Shown piece after piece: positions 1 through 7,878 of a stretch of 44,400 nt of DNA. The translations under genes and the position numbers were made by a program. Below the pieces are notes generated by a model. It made no database searches and had not been told where the DNA came from. It worked only from the letters and a program-made list of their open reading frames with translations. Source of the DNA: Pseudomonadales bacterium (GTDB lineage: Bacteria > Pseudomonadota > Gammaproteobacteria > Pseudomonadales > Azotimanducaceae); NCBI GenBank assembly GCA_019090615.1, contig JAHRVQ010000056.1:1-44400 (forward strand), in the 5' to 3' direction. Position 1 is the stretch's first letter. Each line of letters starts with the position of its first letter.

Positions 1-60
1 CCGCTCTGGCAGTTTATTGAAAAACCGCTCTGGCAGTTTATTGAAAACCCGCTCTGGCAG
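1..60. repeat. 24-bp direct tandem repeat, 2.5 copies
   Basis: Units start at 1, 25 and 49. The first two are identical except for the last base (a/c) and the third is cut after ccgctctggcag. More copies may lie left of the window. The period equals eight codons and the array sits in the reading frame that ends at 84. Confidence 0.85.
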
Positions 61-84
61 GCCTGGCTATCGAGTCAGGCCTAA
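1..84 (+). CDS. 3' end of an upstream gene, C-terminal tandem repeat
   Basis: Frame 1 is open from the window edge to a TAA at 82-84. It encodes PLWQFIEK-PLWQFIEN-PLWQ followed by AWLSSQA. The 24-bp DNA unit is an exact multiple of three and keeps this frame, and the product is rich in Trp and Pro, which favours real coding over chance. Only about 27 residues are visible, so no family can be named. The competing frame that runs into the next gene gives a Ser/Arg-rich peptide with no signal sequence and is less convincing. Confidence 0.45.
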   Translation, partial: PLWQFIEKPLWQFIENPLWQAWLSSQA

Positions 85-160
85 AAATGAATCGGGCTAT
101 CCCACCTCCTTCTACTACACTAAAAACATCGATTCTGATTACCGTCGGATCAACTTCGCA

Positions 161-934
161 ATGGCAAAAACAATCCTGTTCACCCTATGGCTAGTCTTCT
201 CAGGCGTTCAATGCCAGGCCGAAACAATCATATTATTTGGTAATAACGCTAACCCGCCAAAAATTTATCTCGATCAAGGCCGTCCTCAGGGGCAGCTAAT
301 CGAATTAATGCAGCACCTGGACCAGCAGTTACCCCAAACCTTCAAATATCGGCTCTATAGCTGGAACCATGCCTATCGAAGCACCCTCAAAGGCATGGGC
401 GGACTCATAGGCGCAACGAAGAACAAGACCCTGCTTAAAACCATGGATTTTTCTGATCCGATATACTTCGATGAATTATACCTGGTTGTCCTTAAGGGCA
501 ATCAATTTGACTATCAGCAGTTAAGTCAACTCAAAGGCATGACCCTGGGCGTTTCAAAAAATGTCCAATACGGTGATGATTTTGAACAGGCAAAAAAAAC
601 CATTCTGCACGTTGACGAAGATAACAGCCCACGCCAGCGCTTACTAAAGTTATTAGAAAATCGCATTGATATCGCCCTTTTTAGTGCTGGCAAAGCAACT
701 TTCGATCAAATAATTTCAGCTGACCCCAGGCTCGAAGCGAATAAAAGTCGCTTTGTGATCCTCCCCCAGCCATTCAAAATAAACCCTAACTTCCTTTGCT
801 TCGGCAAATTAGCCAACAAAAGAAATTTCCTTAAGGCCTTTAACAAAGCCCTTAAGCAGCATTATCAATCGAACAAAATGGGACCTGCTTCATCCCGCCA
901 CCAACAAGCTAATTTGTCGTTGGATCATCACTGA
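161..934 (+). CDS. Periplasmic solute-binding protein, SBP_bac_3-like
   Basis: A protein of about 257 residues with a clear signal peptide (MAKTILFTLWLVFSGVQCQA) and then a small type-II periplasmic binding-protein fold. Visible hallmarks are ILFGNNANPPKIYLD near the N terminus, a DFSDPIYFDELYLVV hinge segment and LKGMTLGVSKNVQYG. This is the compact, transporter-free form common in marine gammaproteobacteria. The ligand is unknown and no permease or ATPase genes lie nearby. I chose ATG 161 because the signal peptide begins there; the open frame extends upstream to a TTG at 17, but that part overlaps the tail of the previous gene. The 3' end overlaps the convergent oxidoreductase gene by 26 bp. 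Confidence 0.8.
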   Translation: MAKTILFTLWLVFSGVQCQAETIILFGNNANPPKIYLDQGRPQGQLIELMQHLDQQLPQTFKYRLYSWNHAYRSTLKGMGGLIGATKNKTLLKTMDFSDPIYFDELYLVVLKGNQFDYQQLSQLKGMTLGVSKNVQYGDDFEQAKKTILHVDEDNSPRQRLLKLLENRIDIALFSAGKATFDQIISADPRLEANKSRFVILPQPFKINPNFLCFGKLANKRNFLKAFNKALKQHYQSNKMGPASSRHQQANLSLDHH

Positions 935-1949
935 CCTTAACAATAGTTTTGCCAAAGTTACCCCCACTTAGCATGGTAGAAAAAGCCTTTGGCGCCTGTT
1001 CCAGACCATCCCAGAAATCTTCCTTATATTTCACCAGACCGTCTTTAACCCAATCCGCCATTTCAGCTAAAAACTGCGCCTGGTATTTTTCTACAAAATC
1101 ACCTACAAACAGACCATGAACTTTCACCTGGTGGCGATCAAAATACGGCTTACCCGTCATACGCCATTGTTTAAGCCCAGCTTCGCGATCATCGCCATAG
1201 GTCGAAATCATTCCGCAAAGCGCGATTCGCGATTGTTTATTCAGCAGCGGCAAAACAGATTCATACACTGCGCCACCAACATTTTCAAAATATATATCAA
1301 CACCATCTGGACAGGCCCTGGCCAATTGCTCTGAAAAATCCTCAGCTTTTCGGTTAATACAGGCAGCAAAACCTAAGGTGTCGGTTACAAAATCACATTT
1401 TTCGTCTGATCCCACCACACCCACCACCCGACAACCTTTGATTTTGGCAATTTGGCCGGCATTTTGTCCCACCCCGCCTGACGCCGCAGAAACCACCACG
1501 GTCTCTCCCGGTTGAGGCTGACACTGAAGATACATCCCCGCATAAGCAGTAAGACCTAACATACCCAACACGCCAATCGCCGTTGAAATGGGTGCCTGGC
1601 TCGGATCAATTTTTCGCGGCAACATATAATTAAAAAAATCAATATCTCGCCCTACCAGGCCATAATCTTGCCAACCATTGGTGCTAAAAATAAAGTCACC
1701 TTCCTGGTAACCTGGATGTCGGCTGTGCACAACCTGCGACACAGTCCGCCCGTGACAAACATCTCCTGGCACCTCGATACCGGCTCGTCGACGACCCCAT
1801 TGATATGGGTCCATAGACAGGTAAATGGTACGCGCGCTTAATTGATCCGCCGCTGGCACCGGTAGCTGTGTATCAGAAAATATGAAATCATCATCTAAGG
1901 GCCACCCTGCCAGCGGATGACGGGCCAATTTCCATTGTCGATTTTGCAT
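909..1949 (-). CDS. NADP-dependent oxidoreductase, CurA/prostaglandin-reductase type
   Basis: A 346-residue zinc-independent member of the medium-chain dehydrogenase/reductase superfamily. The N-terminal catalytic part has YLSMDPYQWGR, typical of the CurA/leukotriene B4 dehydrogenase branch. The Rossmann region has AASGGVGQNAGQIAK near residues 155-170 and DIYFENVGG downstream. Family members reduce the C=C bond of alpha,beta-unsaturated ketones or aldehydes with NADPH in the cytoplasm; the substrate here cannot be told. Length matches the family. The ATG is preceded by gagagaaa. It is monocistronic, convergent with the binding-protein gene, and unrelated to its neighbours in obvious function. 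Confidence 0.9.
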   Translation of the reverse strand: MQNRQWKLARHPLAGWPLDDDFIFSDTQLPVPAADQLSARTIYLSMDPYQWGRRRAGIEVPGDVCHGRTVSQVVHSRHPGYQEGDFIFSTNGWQDYGLVGRDIDFFNYMLPRKIDPSQAPISTAIGVLGMLGLTAYAGMYLQCQPQPGETVVVSAASGGVGQNAGQIAKIKGCRVVGVVGSDEKCDFVTDTLGFAACINRKAEDFSEQLARACPDGVDIYFENVGGAVYESVLPLLNKQSRIALCGMISTYGDDREAGLKQWRMTGKPYFDRHQVKVHGLFVGDFVEKYQAQFLAEMADWVKDGLVKYKEDFWDGLEQAPKAFSTMLSGGNFGKTIVKVSDDPTTN

Positions 1950-2190
1950 TAGTTTCTCTCAAGGTGCAGAGCCACAAAACTAACATATAAAATCATCCGG
2001 AAGCTATCCTTCGACACCAAACCTTATCTGCAGCGCCGCAAAAGCCATTTTCAAAACGCCTAAACAAAGCATCTGACCAGAACACCTAACCAGAAGTAAT
2101 AAGGACTCAGCGACGCAGTACTTTGCATATTCGCTGTTTCGCTACACAAGCACTAAAATGCGTTCTAGCCCGTGAAAATTGCCACCTTAT

Positions 2191-2217
2191 AAAAATGGCT
2201 GCCTTCCTGGCGGCAAC
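2191..2217 (-). terminator. Rho-independent terminator of the DUF1501-like operon
   Basis: Read on the minus strand, gttgcc and ggcagc can form a 6-bp stem (one G-T pair) around an 8-nt loop, followed by ca and a run of five T. It begins 1 nt after the stop codon of the DUF1501-like gene, where the three-gene minus-strand operon should end. Confidence 0.5.
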
Positions 2218-2218
2218 G

Positions 2219-3829
2219 CTATAAGGTTCCGGACACAATTGGATTAAATGCAGTCAAACTATCAAGCAATGCTGAGCCGCTCAAACCATTGCCACCAAAC
2301 AGGCTATTAAACTGTCCCTGTTCGCCATGTAACGCAAGATAATTAAGCGCCACAGTTTGCACCAGCAAATTAACATTATTGGCAGCAGGAGAAGAGGCTG
2401 TCTCAACCGAACCATCACTTCTAAACCAACCCAGCTGCTGATGGCGGGCCTGTAACTCGGTAGATGCGCCCAACAACTGCGGTCGGCCTACAGGGTTATA
2501 AACCAGGAAAAAAGACGCTGCGGTAGATTGATTATCACCGGTCCACTCGCCTTTACCACGGCCTTCAAGGGACTCATCAATCCGACCATTACTGGCTACC
2601 GAACCATCCGAATAAACATAGAGCATTAACGGCACGCCAACCCTTGCGGCGTATTCCAGGCAAGCCCCCATACATCGGCCCGCACGTAAATCCCGCTGCT
2701 CTCCAGTACCTCGCTCACCGGTATGATAATCATAGCCGCCCATGGTGATACAACCTGCACCGGCAAAACCATTCACGACCAGTTTCATCACCGATGCAGT
2801 CTTGCGAAATTCACCTTCCGCATCAAATTCAGCCGTTGAAAAAATCCCCGATGGGCCAACGATATCTGGGTCTATCTGCGGATCAAGAGCACCTGGGTCA
2901 CCAAACCGATCCGCCAGGTCAGCACTTTTCACATAACCACAGCGGACCAGATCCTTTATGACATCGTCGCGACTTATGCTGGTATTAACCTTATTCAGTT
3001 TTAAATCGGAGATCCTCTGAATGGATTCCATCACCGCCACAGCATCATCCTGAGACAACAGACTCACCAGATCACCCACATCAACCAACCCGGTAACATC
3101 CGTTGGTCGATCAACCTTGGTTGGTCGTTGGCCGAGATTAATTGAATCGATTGGGGCAATAGAATTACCGCCAGATTCAGAATTACGCGAACCAATTAGC
3201 GTTAACAAAGAACCATCAGCACCCGCCTGATTAATTGTATATAAGGGGTTATGCGGATTATTACTAGTATCGTTTTCTGAGCGCGCTGGCAATACCGCGC
3301 CGTTAACAGCATTGACCGTAGCAGCTGCTGTCTTCTCAATAATGCCGCGTAAAAAAGCTGAATCCGAATGGAAAGCTAAACCAAGCTGGGTATTGATAAA
3401 ATCATTAGTGCCAGTTACCGGATTAGCCACAGAGGGAATCTGATCCCCTGGCAGACCCAGTTTTGAATACCCCATCGTCGATAGAAAATCTAATTGGCCA
3501 CCAGCACCACCAGTGAGCACATTGGAACCCGCAATATTAGCCCCACCGGCTAAATCAAAACAGATAAACGGAATTTTCCCCGCACCCGGTATAGCCAAAC
3601 CACAAGACTGCTTCAGCGCCTCAAGATCTGCCGACAAAGCTGCCTGTGCTGCTCGTGGACTAGCAAACAGGCTAAATAAAGTTGGCCCTGCAACCATCGC
3701 TGAGCCAACCCCAAAGCCCTGTCGAATAAAATCTCGGCGTGACACAGGCCGCTTATGATTTTGGTGCTTTAGGGGCTCATCAGGCTTTAGCGGCCCAACT
3801 GTTTGCTTACGTCTTGTGAATGATTTCAT
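2219..3829 (-). CDS. Tat-exported DUF1501-like protein
   Basis: A 536-residue protein with a twin-arginine signal (SRRDFIRQGFGVGSAMVAG, near residues 29-47) ending in a plausible AQA cleavage site, so it is exported folded and probably carries a cofactor or metal. The mature part resembles the DUF1501 family: GGYDYHTGE followed by LRAGRCMGACLEYAARVGVPLMLYVYSDGS recalls the family's closing block, where a short metal-ligand-like motif precedes a sheet ending in a conserved Asp. It is last in a three-gene operon behind two CXXCH proteins. In Planctomycetes, DUF1501 proteins are typically paired with heme-bearing DUF1588/DUF1592 proteins, which matches this arrangement. The biochemical function of DUF1501 is not known. 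The family assignment comes from motif memory, not a search. Confidence 0.7.
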   Translation of the reverse strand: MKSFTRRKQTVGPLKPDEPLKHQNHKRPVSRRDFIRQGFGVGSAMVAGPTLFSLFASPRAAQAALSADLEALKQSCGLAIPGAGKIPFICFDLAGGANIAGSNVLTGGAGGQLDFLSTMGYSKLGLPGDQIPSVANPVTGTNDFINTQLGLAFHSDSAFLRGIIEKTAAATVNAVNGAVLPARSENDTSNNPHNPLYTINQAGADGSLLTLIGSRNSESGGNSIAPIDSINLGQRPTKVDRPTDVTGLVDVGDLVSLLSQDDAVAVMESIQRISDLKLNKVNTSISRDDVIKDLVRCGYVKSADLADRFGDPGALDPQIDPDIVGPSGIFSTAEFDAEGEFRKTASVMKLVVNGFAGAGCITMGGYDYHTGERGTGEQRDLRAGRCMGACLEYAARVGVPLMLYVYSDGSVASNGRIDESLEGRGKGEWTGDNQSTAASFFLVYNPVGRPQLLGASTELQARHQQLGWFRSDGSVETASSPAANNVNLLVQTVALNYLALHGEQGQFNSLFGGNGLSGSALLDSLTAFNPIVSGTL

Positions 3830-3851
3830 TTAAACCTGTCTCTAACAGAGG

Positions 3852-6290
3852 TTATTGAACCAATAAAACTGCGCTGCCCAATACTGCCGCACAGGTCGCT
3901 TTTGCAACAGTCCTGGTGCGCTCGACATCACCCCCAGCGCCAGCAAGGGTTGTAACCAGGGCGTGTAATTCAGCGTCGCTCAAGGTTCGATCCGGCTGCG
4001 AATCAACGTCTATGCCTAATAACTTATCTAACAGCGGCTGTAATAAAGCGTCTCTGCCAGCCGTGTCAAAAGCCTCACCAGGCGGCAGCTGAAAATCAAA
4101 CGCTGGGAACAAATTAGCGCGCAAACCCTGGTCTTCCATCAGCACACTACAATATTCAATGGCCAGCTGAGTAACAGCCATTTGCTGAGAAGATAGAAAA
4201 CCCTCGATATTAGTTACAGCTGGCAATTGCTGCCGAATTGTGCCGAAGGTTTGCACTATATCTGGCTGAGACATCGCAACCCCAGTCACCTGCGCCATAC
4301 TGGCGTTAATTTCATCAAAGGTTTTAATCCCAATATCTGGCACTGGCTCACCAGCTACTGGGCCAGGCCGTGGATCTGGTATGGCCTCAACAACCACATT
4401 AGAATTTTCTCCAAGCCGCTCAAAGGTCAGGAAAAATTCGTCGGCAGAAAACCCTTTTTCGATGCCTAATACCGTGCCGACAGCAGCCAGAGGCTGTCCG
4501 GTCAAAGAGGAATAATCAGCCTCATTCAAGACCAGATCAATATTTTGATACGCCTGGCCTACCTCTGGTACGCGTCCATTTATACCTATCCGTATACCCT
4601 TAAGCGCAATATTACTCGGCGCTTCAGTAGCGTCTAAGGAAATAAAATATGGCTGACTGAATAAATAGCTGAAATTATCAAATTGACTGACTTCAAAAAT
4701 CACAAAAGCATCGTTAACATCAATAAGATGGCTAATGCCAAATAACATGAAGAACTTTTCACCAACGCCTGCATCAAAGTTTTGTAAAACTTGTCCTGGG
4801 TTTAACGCTCGATTATGAATTGCCAGAAATTTTAGGATGCCACGCCATAGTCGATCACCGGAAACTTCATTGCCTAATACAAAAGCAAAGCTATCATCCC
4901 AGTCACTAATATTACCGCCAGTAGTATCTATTAGATCAATTCTGACCCCATTAACATAAATTTGTCGTCCGTTGGTAGGATCAAATGTCGCCACAACATG
5001 CTGCAACGTCGCCTGCAGCACCTCGTCGGCGTCAGGGGTTGACAATGCAGGGCTACCATTAGCATCAACCACCGAGGAGCGCGCCAGAAAGTCATAATTA
5101 TATCGGGTTTGATCGAGGCTAAAATTACGTAAACTATTACTCGCCGAGTAACTAATAATACGCGCTTCTTCCTGGGTAACATTTTCTGGGATAACCCAGG
5201 CCTCAATGGAATATTCTCCGGTTGCGCGAATAAGATCATGCAGTTTAACACTTGAACTGGTAGTCCCCTGCGCCCTGCCAGCATCACCGATACTAATACC
5301 CCAGCCACCTACCCAATCTACATTACCAGTAAAACCCAAATTTAATGCAGGTTCTACACCGCTGGTATCAAACGCTGTAAAACCAGCCAGGGTTTTGAAC
5401 TCATACAAAGCAATCACATTGACCTCGCTACGTCCACCGCCGGATGCAACCGTACCATCTATAAACCGCAACGCCTTTGAATTAATCAAAGCAGGATCAA
5501 GCACCGTCTCCGGTATGTCTGCTATAAAAGCCTCAATCGCAGACTGCATTTCTACACCATTAGTACCGCAGTCTGTCCAGCAATTATGAAACTCTCGATT
5601 AAGGCGCAATACCAGGCGGGAATTACCTGGATCATCAATAGATATTTTGCTGCGCACTGCATCATATGCCGAATTAACATCTGCCACCGCAAAAAAAGGC
5701 GATTGAGGGTTATCCGCGGTATCTACATGGCAAGCTGAACAATATAGCGTTAACAACGGATGAATAGTGCTAGCGAAAGAAGATGAATCCACAGGGAAGG
5801 ATTTTGACGCACCGGGCTCCACTAACGGTGGGGCGCGTAATTCGACCTGATTCGCAGAACCAGTTTCTCCGGCCCAGTCGCCAATCCAGACAGTAATAAT
5901 ATCCGCACAGGCCTGATCAGAACCAAGCCAGCAATTATGCCCACTCAGCACTTTGGTGACCAACCGAGACTGGCCAGGCTGAAGTAAATTGACCACCGGG
6001 TTTGCCTGCTCATAAGCCAGGTTAATATCATCATTGCGGGCAAAGGTTGGGCTTTGCCCGCCAGCCCCATGACATTGACCGCAACGATCATCTGGCGCTA
6101 CTCTTTCCCACAAATTTACCCGAAAACGTTGTACGTCTGCCGTCTCAGGCGGCGGTCCATTAAGCACCAAACCTACATCTGGCGAAGTTGACAAATCAAT
6201 ATTTTGCTTAACCGACTCACCCGATCCACCGCTGCAGCCCGCCAGAAAAACGATACTCAACAACAGCAAACAACACCTATACAATATCAT
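3852..6290 (-). CDS. Lipoprotein with two CXXCH motifs and a LamG-like domain
   Basis: An 812-residue lipoprotein (lipobox LAGC, Cys19). Two c-type heme motifs are visible, CGQCH (first Cys near residue 70) and CSACH near 184, in two similar N-terminal units that each end with a paired-Cys HNCW segment. A concanavalin/LamG-like beta-sandwich follows, roughly residues 285-500, with YSIEAWVIPENVTQEEARI and VVATFDPTNGRQIYVNG, the usual LamG_3 signatures. The C-terminal third is unassigned. The start codon overlaps the upstream stop as TAATG, so translation is probably coupled. Likely location is the outer-membrane periplasmic or surface leaflet. Binding of carbohydrate or polymer by the LamG part with electron transfer through the heme part is inference. 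Confidence 0.75.
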   Translation of the reverse strand: MILYRCCLLLLSIVFLAGCSGGSGESVKQNIDLSTSPDVGLVLNGPPPETADVQRFRVNLWERVAPDDRCGQCHGAGGQSPTFARNDDINLAYEQANPVVNLLQPGQSRLVTKVLSGHNCWLGSDQACADIITVWIGDWAGETGSANQVELRAPPLVEPGASKSFPVDSSSFASTIHPLLTLYCSACHVDTADNPQSPFFAVADVNSAYDAVRSKISIDDPGNSRLVLRLNREFHNCWTDCGTNGVEMQSAIEAFIADIPETVLDPALINSKALRFIDGTVASGGGRSEVNVIALYEFKTLAGFTAFDTSGVEPALNLGFTGNVDWVGGWGISIGDAGRAQGTTSSSVKLHDLIRATGEYSIEAWVIPENVTQEEARIISYSASNSLRNFSLDQTRYNYDFLARSSVVDANGSPALSTPDADEVLQATLQHVVATFDPTNGRQIYVNGVRIDLIDTTGGNISDWDDSFAFVLGNEVSGDRLWRGILKFLAIHNRALNPGQVLQNFDAGVGEKFFMLFGISHLIDVNDAFVIFEVSQFDNFSYLFSQPYFISLDATEAPSNIALKGIRIGINGRVPEVGQAYQNIDLVLNEADYSSLTGQPLAAVGTVLGIEKGFSADEFFLTFERLGENSNVVVEAIPDPRPGPVAGEPVPDIGIKTFDEINASMAQVTGVAMSQPDIVQTFGTIRQQLPAVTNIEGFLSSQQMAVTQLAIEYCSVLMEDQGLRANLFPAFDFQLPPGEAFDTAGRDALLQPLLDKLLGIDVDSQPDRTLSDAELHALVTTLAGAGGDVERTRTVAKATCAAVLGSAVLLVQ

Positions 6291-7627
6291 TATTCACCTC
6301 TGCAATAGGAAGCAGCCGCTGCAAAAGGTTGCTTTAGCAGGAAACCTGACGCAGAAAAAGCATTCGCCATAACATCTATTTGAGTTTGATCTGCAACACT
6401 AGTCGGCTCCCGCAAACAAACCTGTTTAAATACCTTGGTCACCTGACAGGATGAAAAAGCACCACTACTGGCCAATTCTTCACCCATACTTTTTGCTCCC
6501 GCGCCCGTACCTGGCAGGCTCTGGTCCCAGGCCAAAAACTGATTTGAACCCGCTCGCCAGTAGTTATCCCAACGATCATTATCAGTCACAAAACCAAAGG
6601 GGAAATTTGTTGCGTTGATATGATATTTGGCAACCACTCGACTTCCCGTCGCAGAGTCAGTTTCACTGGCGCTATTATAGGTCAGCTGCCCCGCCTCTCC
6701 GGCAGGATCATTATCCGCATCATACTCATAATTATAGTAAGCGAAGGCCTGTGCCATTGGGTCCATCCCGGAATGACACCCAATGCAATTATTTCTAAAC
6801 AGCCGGCTGTCTCCTCCGGGTGATCGCGTTACATCCTGACGAATTCTATCTGGTGCTCGGCTAATATCTGAAACCTGTTCAAGGTCAACACAAAGATGAT
6901 TGACTAACGTAAATCGAAACATGGCCCGATTAGTCCCAGCGATAAAAAATGCCTTTGCCGCGGCCCGTGTGGTCATGACGCCTGCCGTTGCTGCAGCAGG
7001 AATATCCAGAAATGATGATTGCTGCTGCCGTTGTAATTCGACCGCAAGATCAACTCCCTGCGATTCAAGGTCTTCATAATGCTGGTTATTTAGCGTCGAA
7101 TAAGCAGCAACACCCGTATTGGTAGCCGCAACATATATAATGTTAGCGGATAATATCTGGCGAAAGTCAACGTCATCACGCACCACCCCAATCACTGTTG
7201 CAGAGTAGTCATTAAGCGCTGCGAAGGGATCCGCATCTCTGTTGGTCCAGGGGGTCGAAAAATTTTTAAGCGTGGTGCGATAAAAATCCGGATGTTGCAT
7301 CGCCAGCTCCGCCGCGAGTTGAGCATTTTCTGTCTCTGAGCCGACACCAAACTCAATCAAACGGGCCATTTCATCCAGCACTTCAGCACTGGGAGGCACC
7401 CCGGCTATACGATCGTGCATACGCTTAGCCTGCTCGCGCGGCCCAGCCTGGACCATGCTGCAGCAAAAGTGCAACAAAAATATCAGCCCAGGCAGCAGCT
7501 TAACAAGCTGCTTCGGCCAGCCGAGTTTCTTCAAACCAGAATCTCCCTGAGACCGTTTCGGTCGATACCTAACGACATCAAACATGTGAAATATCAACCA
7601 TTGGTTATTGTCTCTTGTGCTGCTCAT
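6290..7627 (-). CDS. Exported single-heme protein with DUF1588-like motif
   Basis: About 445 residues. A hydrophobic stretch (KLLPGLIFLLHFCCSMVQA) looks like a signal peptide core, though preceded by a long basic N-region. The key motif NCIGCHSGMDP, encoded near 6773-6787, combines CXXCH with a following DP, as in DUF1588 domains of planctomycete-type cytochromes. The rest is mostly helical with LAAELAMQHPDFY. The open frame extends to a TTG at 7681; ATGs at 7627 and 7585 are likelier but none has a good ribosome site, so the start is uncertain. It is the first gene of the minus operon, reading away from the CRP-type site in the divergent promoter region. Confidence 0.7.
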   Translation of the reverse strand: MSSTRDNNQWLIFHMFDVVRYRPKRSQGDSGLKKLGWPKQLVKLLPGLIFLLHFCCSMVQAGPREQAKRMHDRIAGVPPSAEVLDEMARLIEFGVGSETENAQLAAELAMQHPDFYRTTLKNFSTPWTNRDADPFAALNDYSATVIGVVRDDVDFRQILSANIIYVAATNTGVAAYSTLNNQHYEDLESQGVDLAVELQRQQQSSFLDIPAAATAGVMTTRAAAKAFFIAGTNRAMFRFTLVNHLCVDLEQVSDISRAPDRIRQDVTRSPGGDSRLFRNNCIGCHSGMDPMAQAFAYYNYEYDADNDPAGEAGQLTYNSASETDSATGSRVVAKYHINATNFPFGFVTDNDRWDNYWRAGSNQFLAWDQSLPGTGAGAKSMGEELASSGAFSSCQVTKVFKQVCLREPTSVADQTQIDVMANAFSASGFLLKQPFAAAASYCRGE

Positions 7628-7683
7628 GTTATTTATCAAGCATAGGCAAAAAGTTATCCAACAAAAGCGCTCGACCTGCAATA

Positions 7684-7699
7684 TGTGAACTTCTACACA
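7684..7699. promoter_or_regulatory. Second, weaker CRP-like half-palindrome
   Basis: TGTGA-N6-ACACA. Its centre is 41 bp (about four helical turns) from the perfect site at 7725-7740, on the side of the minus-strand operon. Confidence 0.3.
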
Positions 7700-7724
7700 G
7701 TTTTATTCGGCTATTAGTCCATTT

Positions 7725-7740
7725 TGTGAAACTGGTCACA
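7725..7740. promoter_or_regulatory. CRP/Vfr-type binding site between divergent operons
   Basis: The sequence tgtgaaactggtcaca is TGTGA-N6-TCACA, ten of ten matches to the CRP half-site consensus. It lies 138 bp before the PD40 gene start and about 100 bp before the minus-strand operon, a suitable place to control both. Which CRP-family protein acts here is not shown by the sequence. Confidence 0.65.
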
Positions 7741-7770
7741 CAGCATCGAAATTATTCCAACTAAGCTCTT

Positions 7771-7808
7771 TAAGGTAAGTAAAGTTAATTGGCAGAACAT
7801 TTACCTTA
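7771..7808. promoter_or_regulatory. Inverted repeat TAAGGTAA, possible operator
   Basis: TAAGGTAA at 7771-7778 is repeated inverted as TTACCTTA at 7801-7808, centre to centre 30 bp (about three helical turns), between the CRP-type site and the PD40 gene. It could be a dimeric repressor operator or a stem in the leader RNA. Inference only. Confidence 0.3.
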
Positions 7809-7878
7809 CGACACCACTCACATTTCATCACCCTACATGATTCGCTGCGCCATCGAGGGAAACCATGAATAGGAAACC

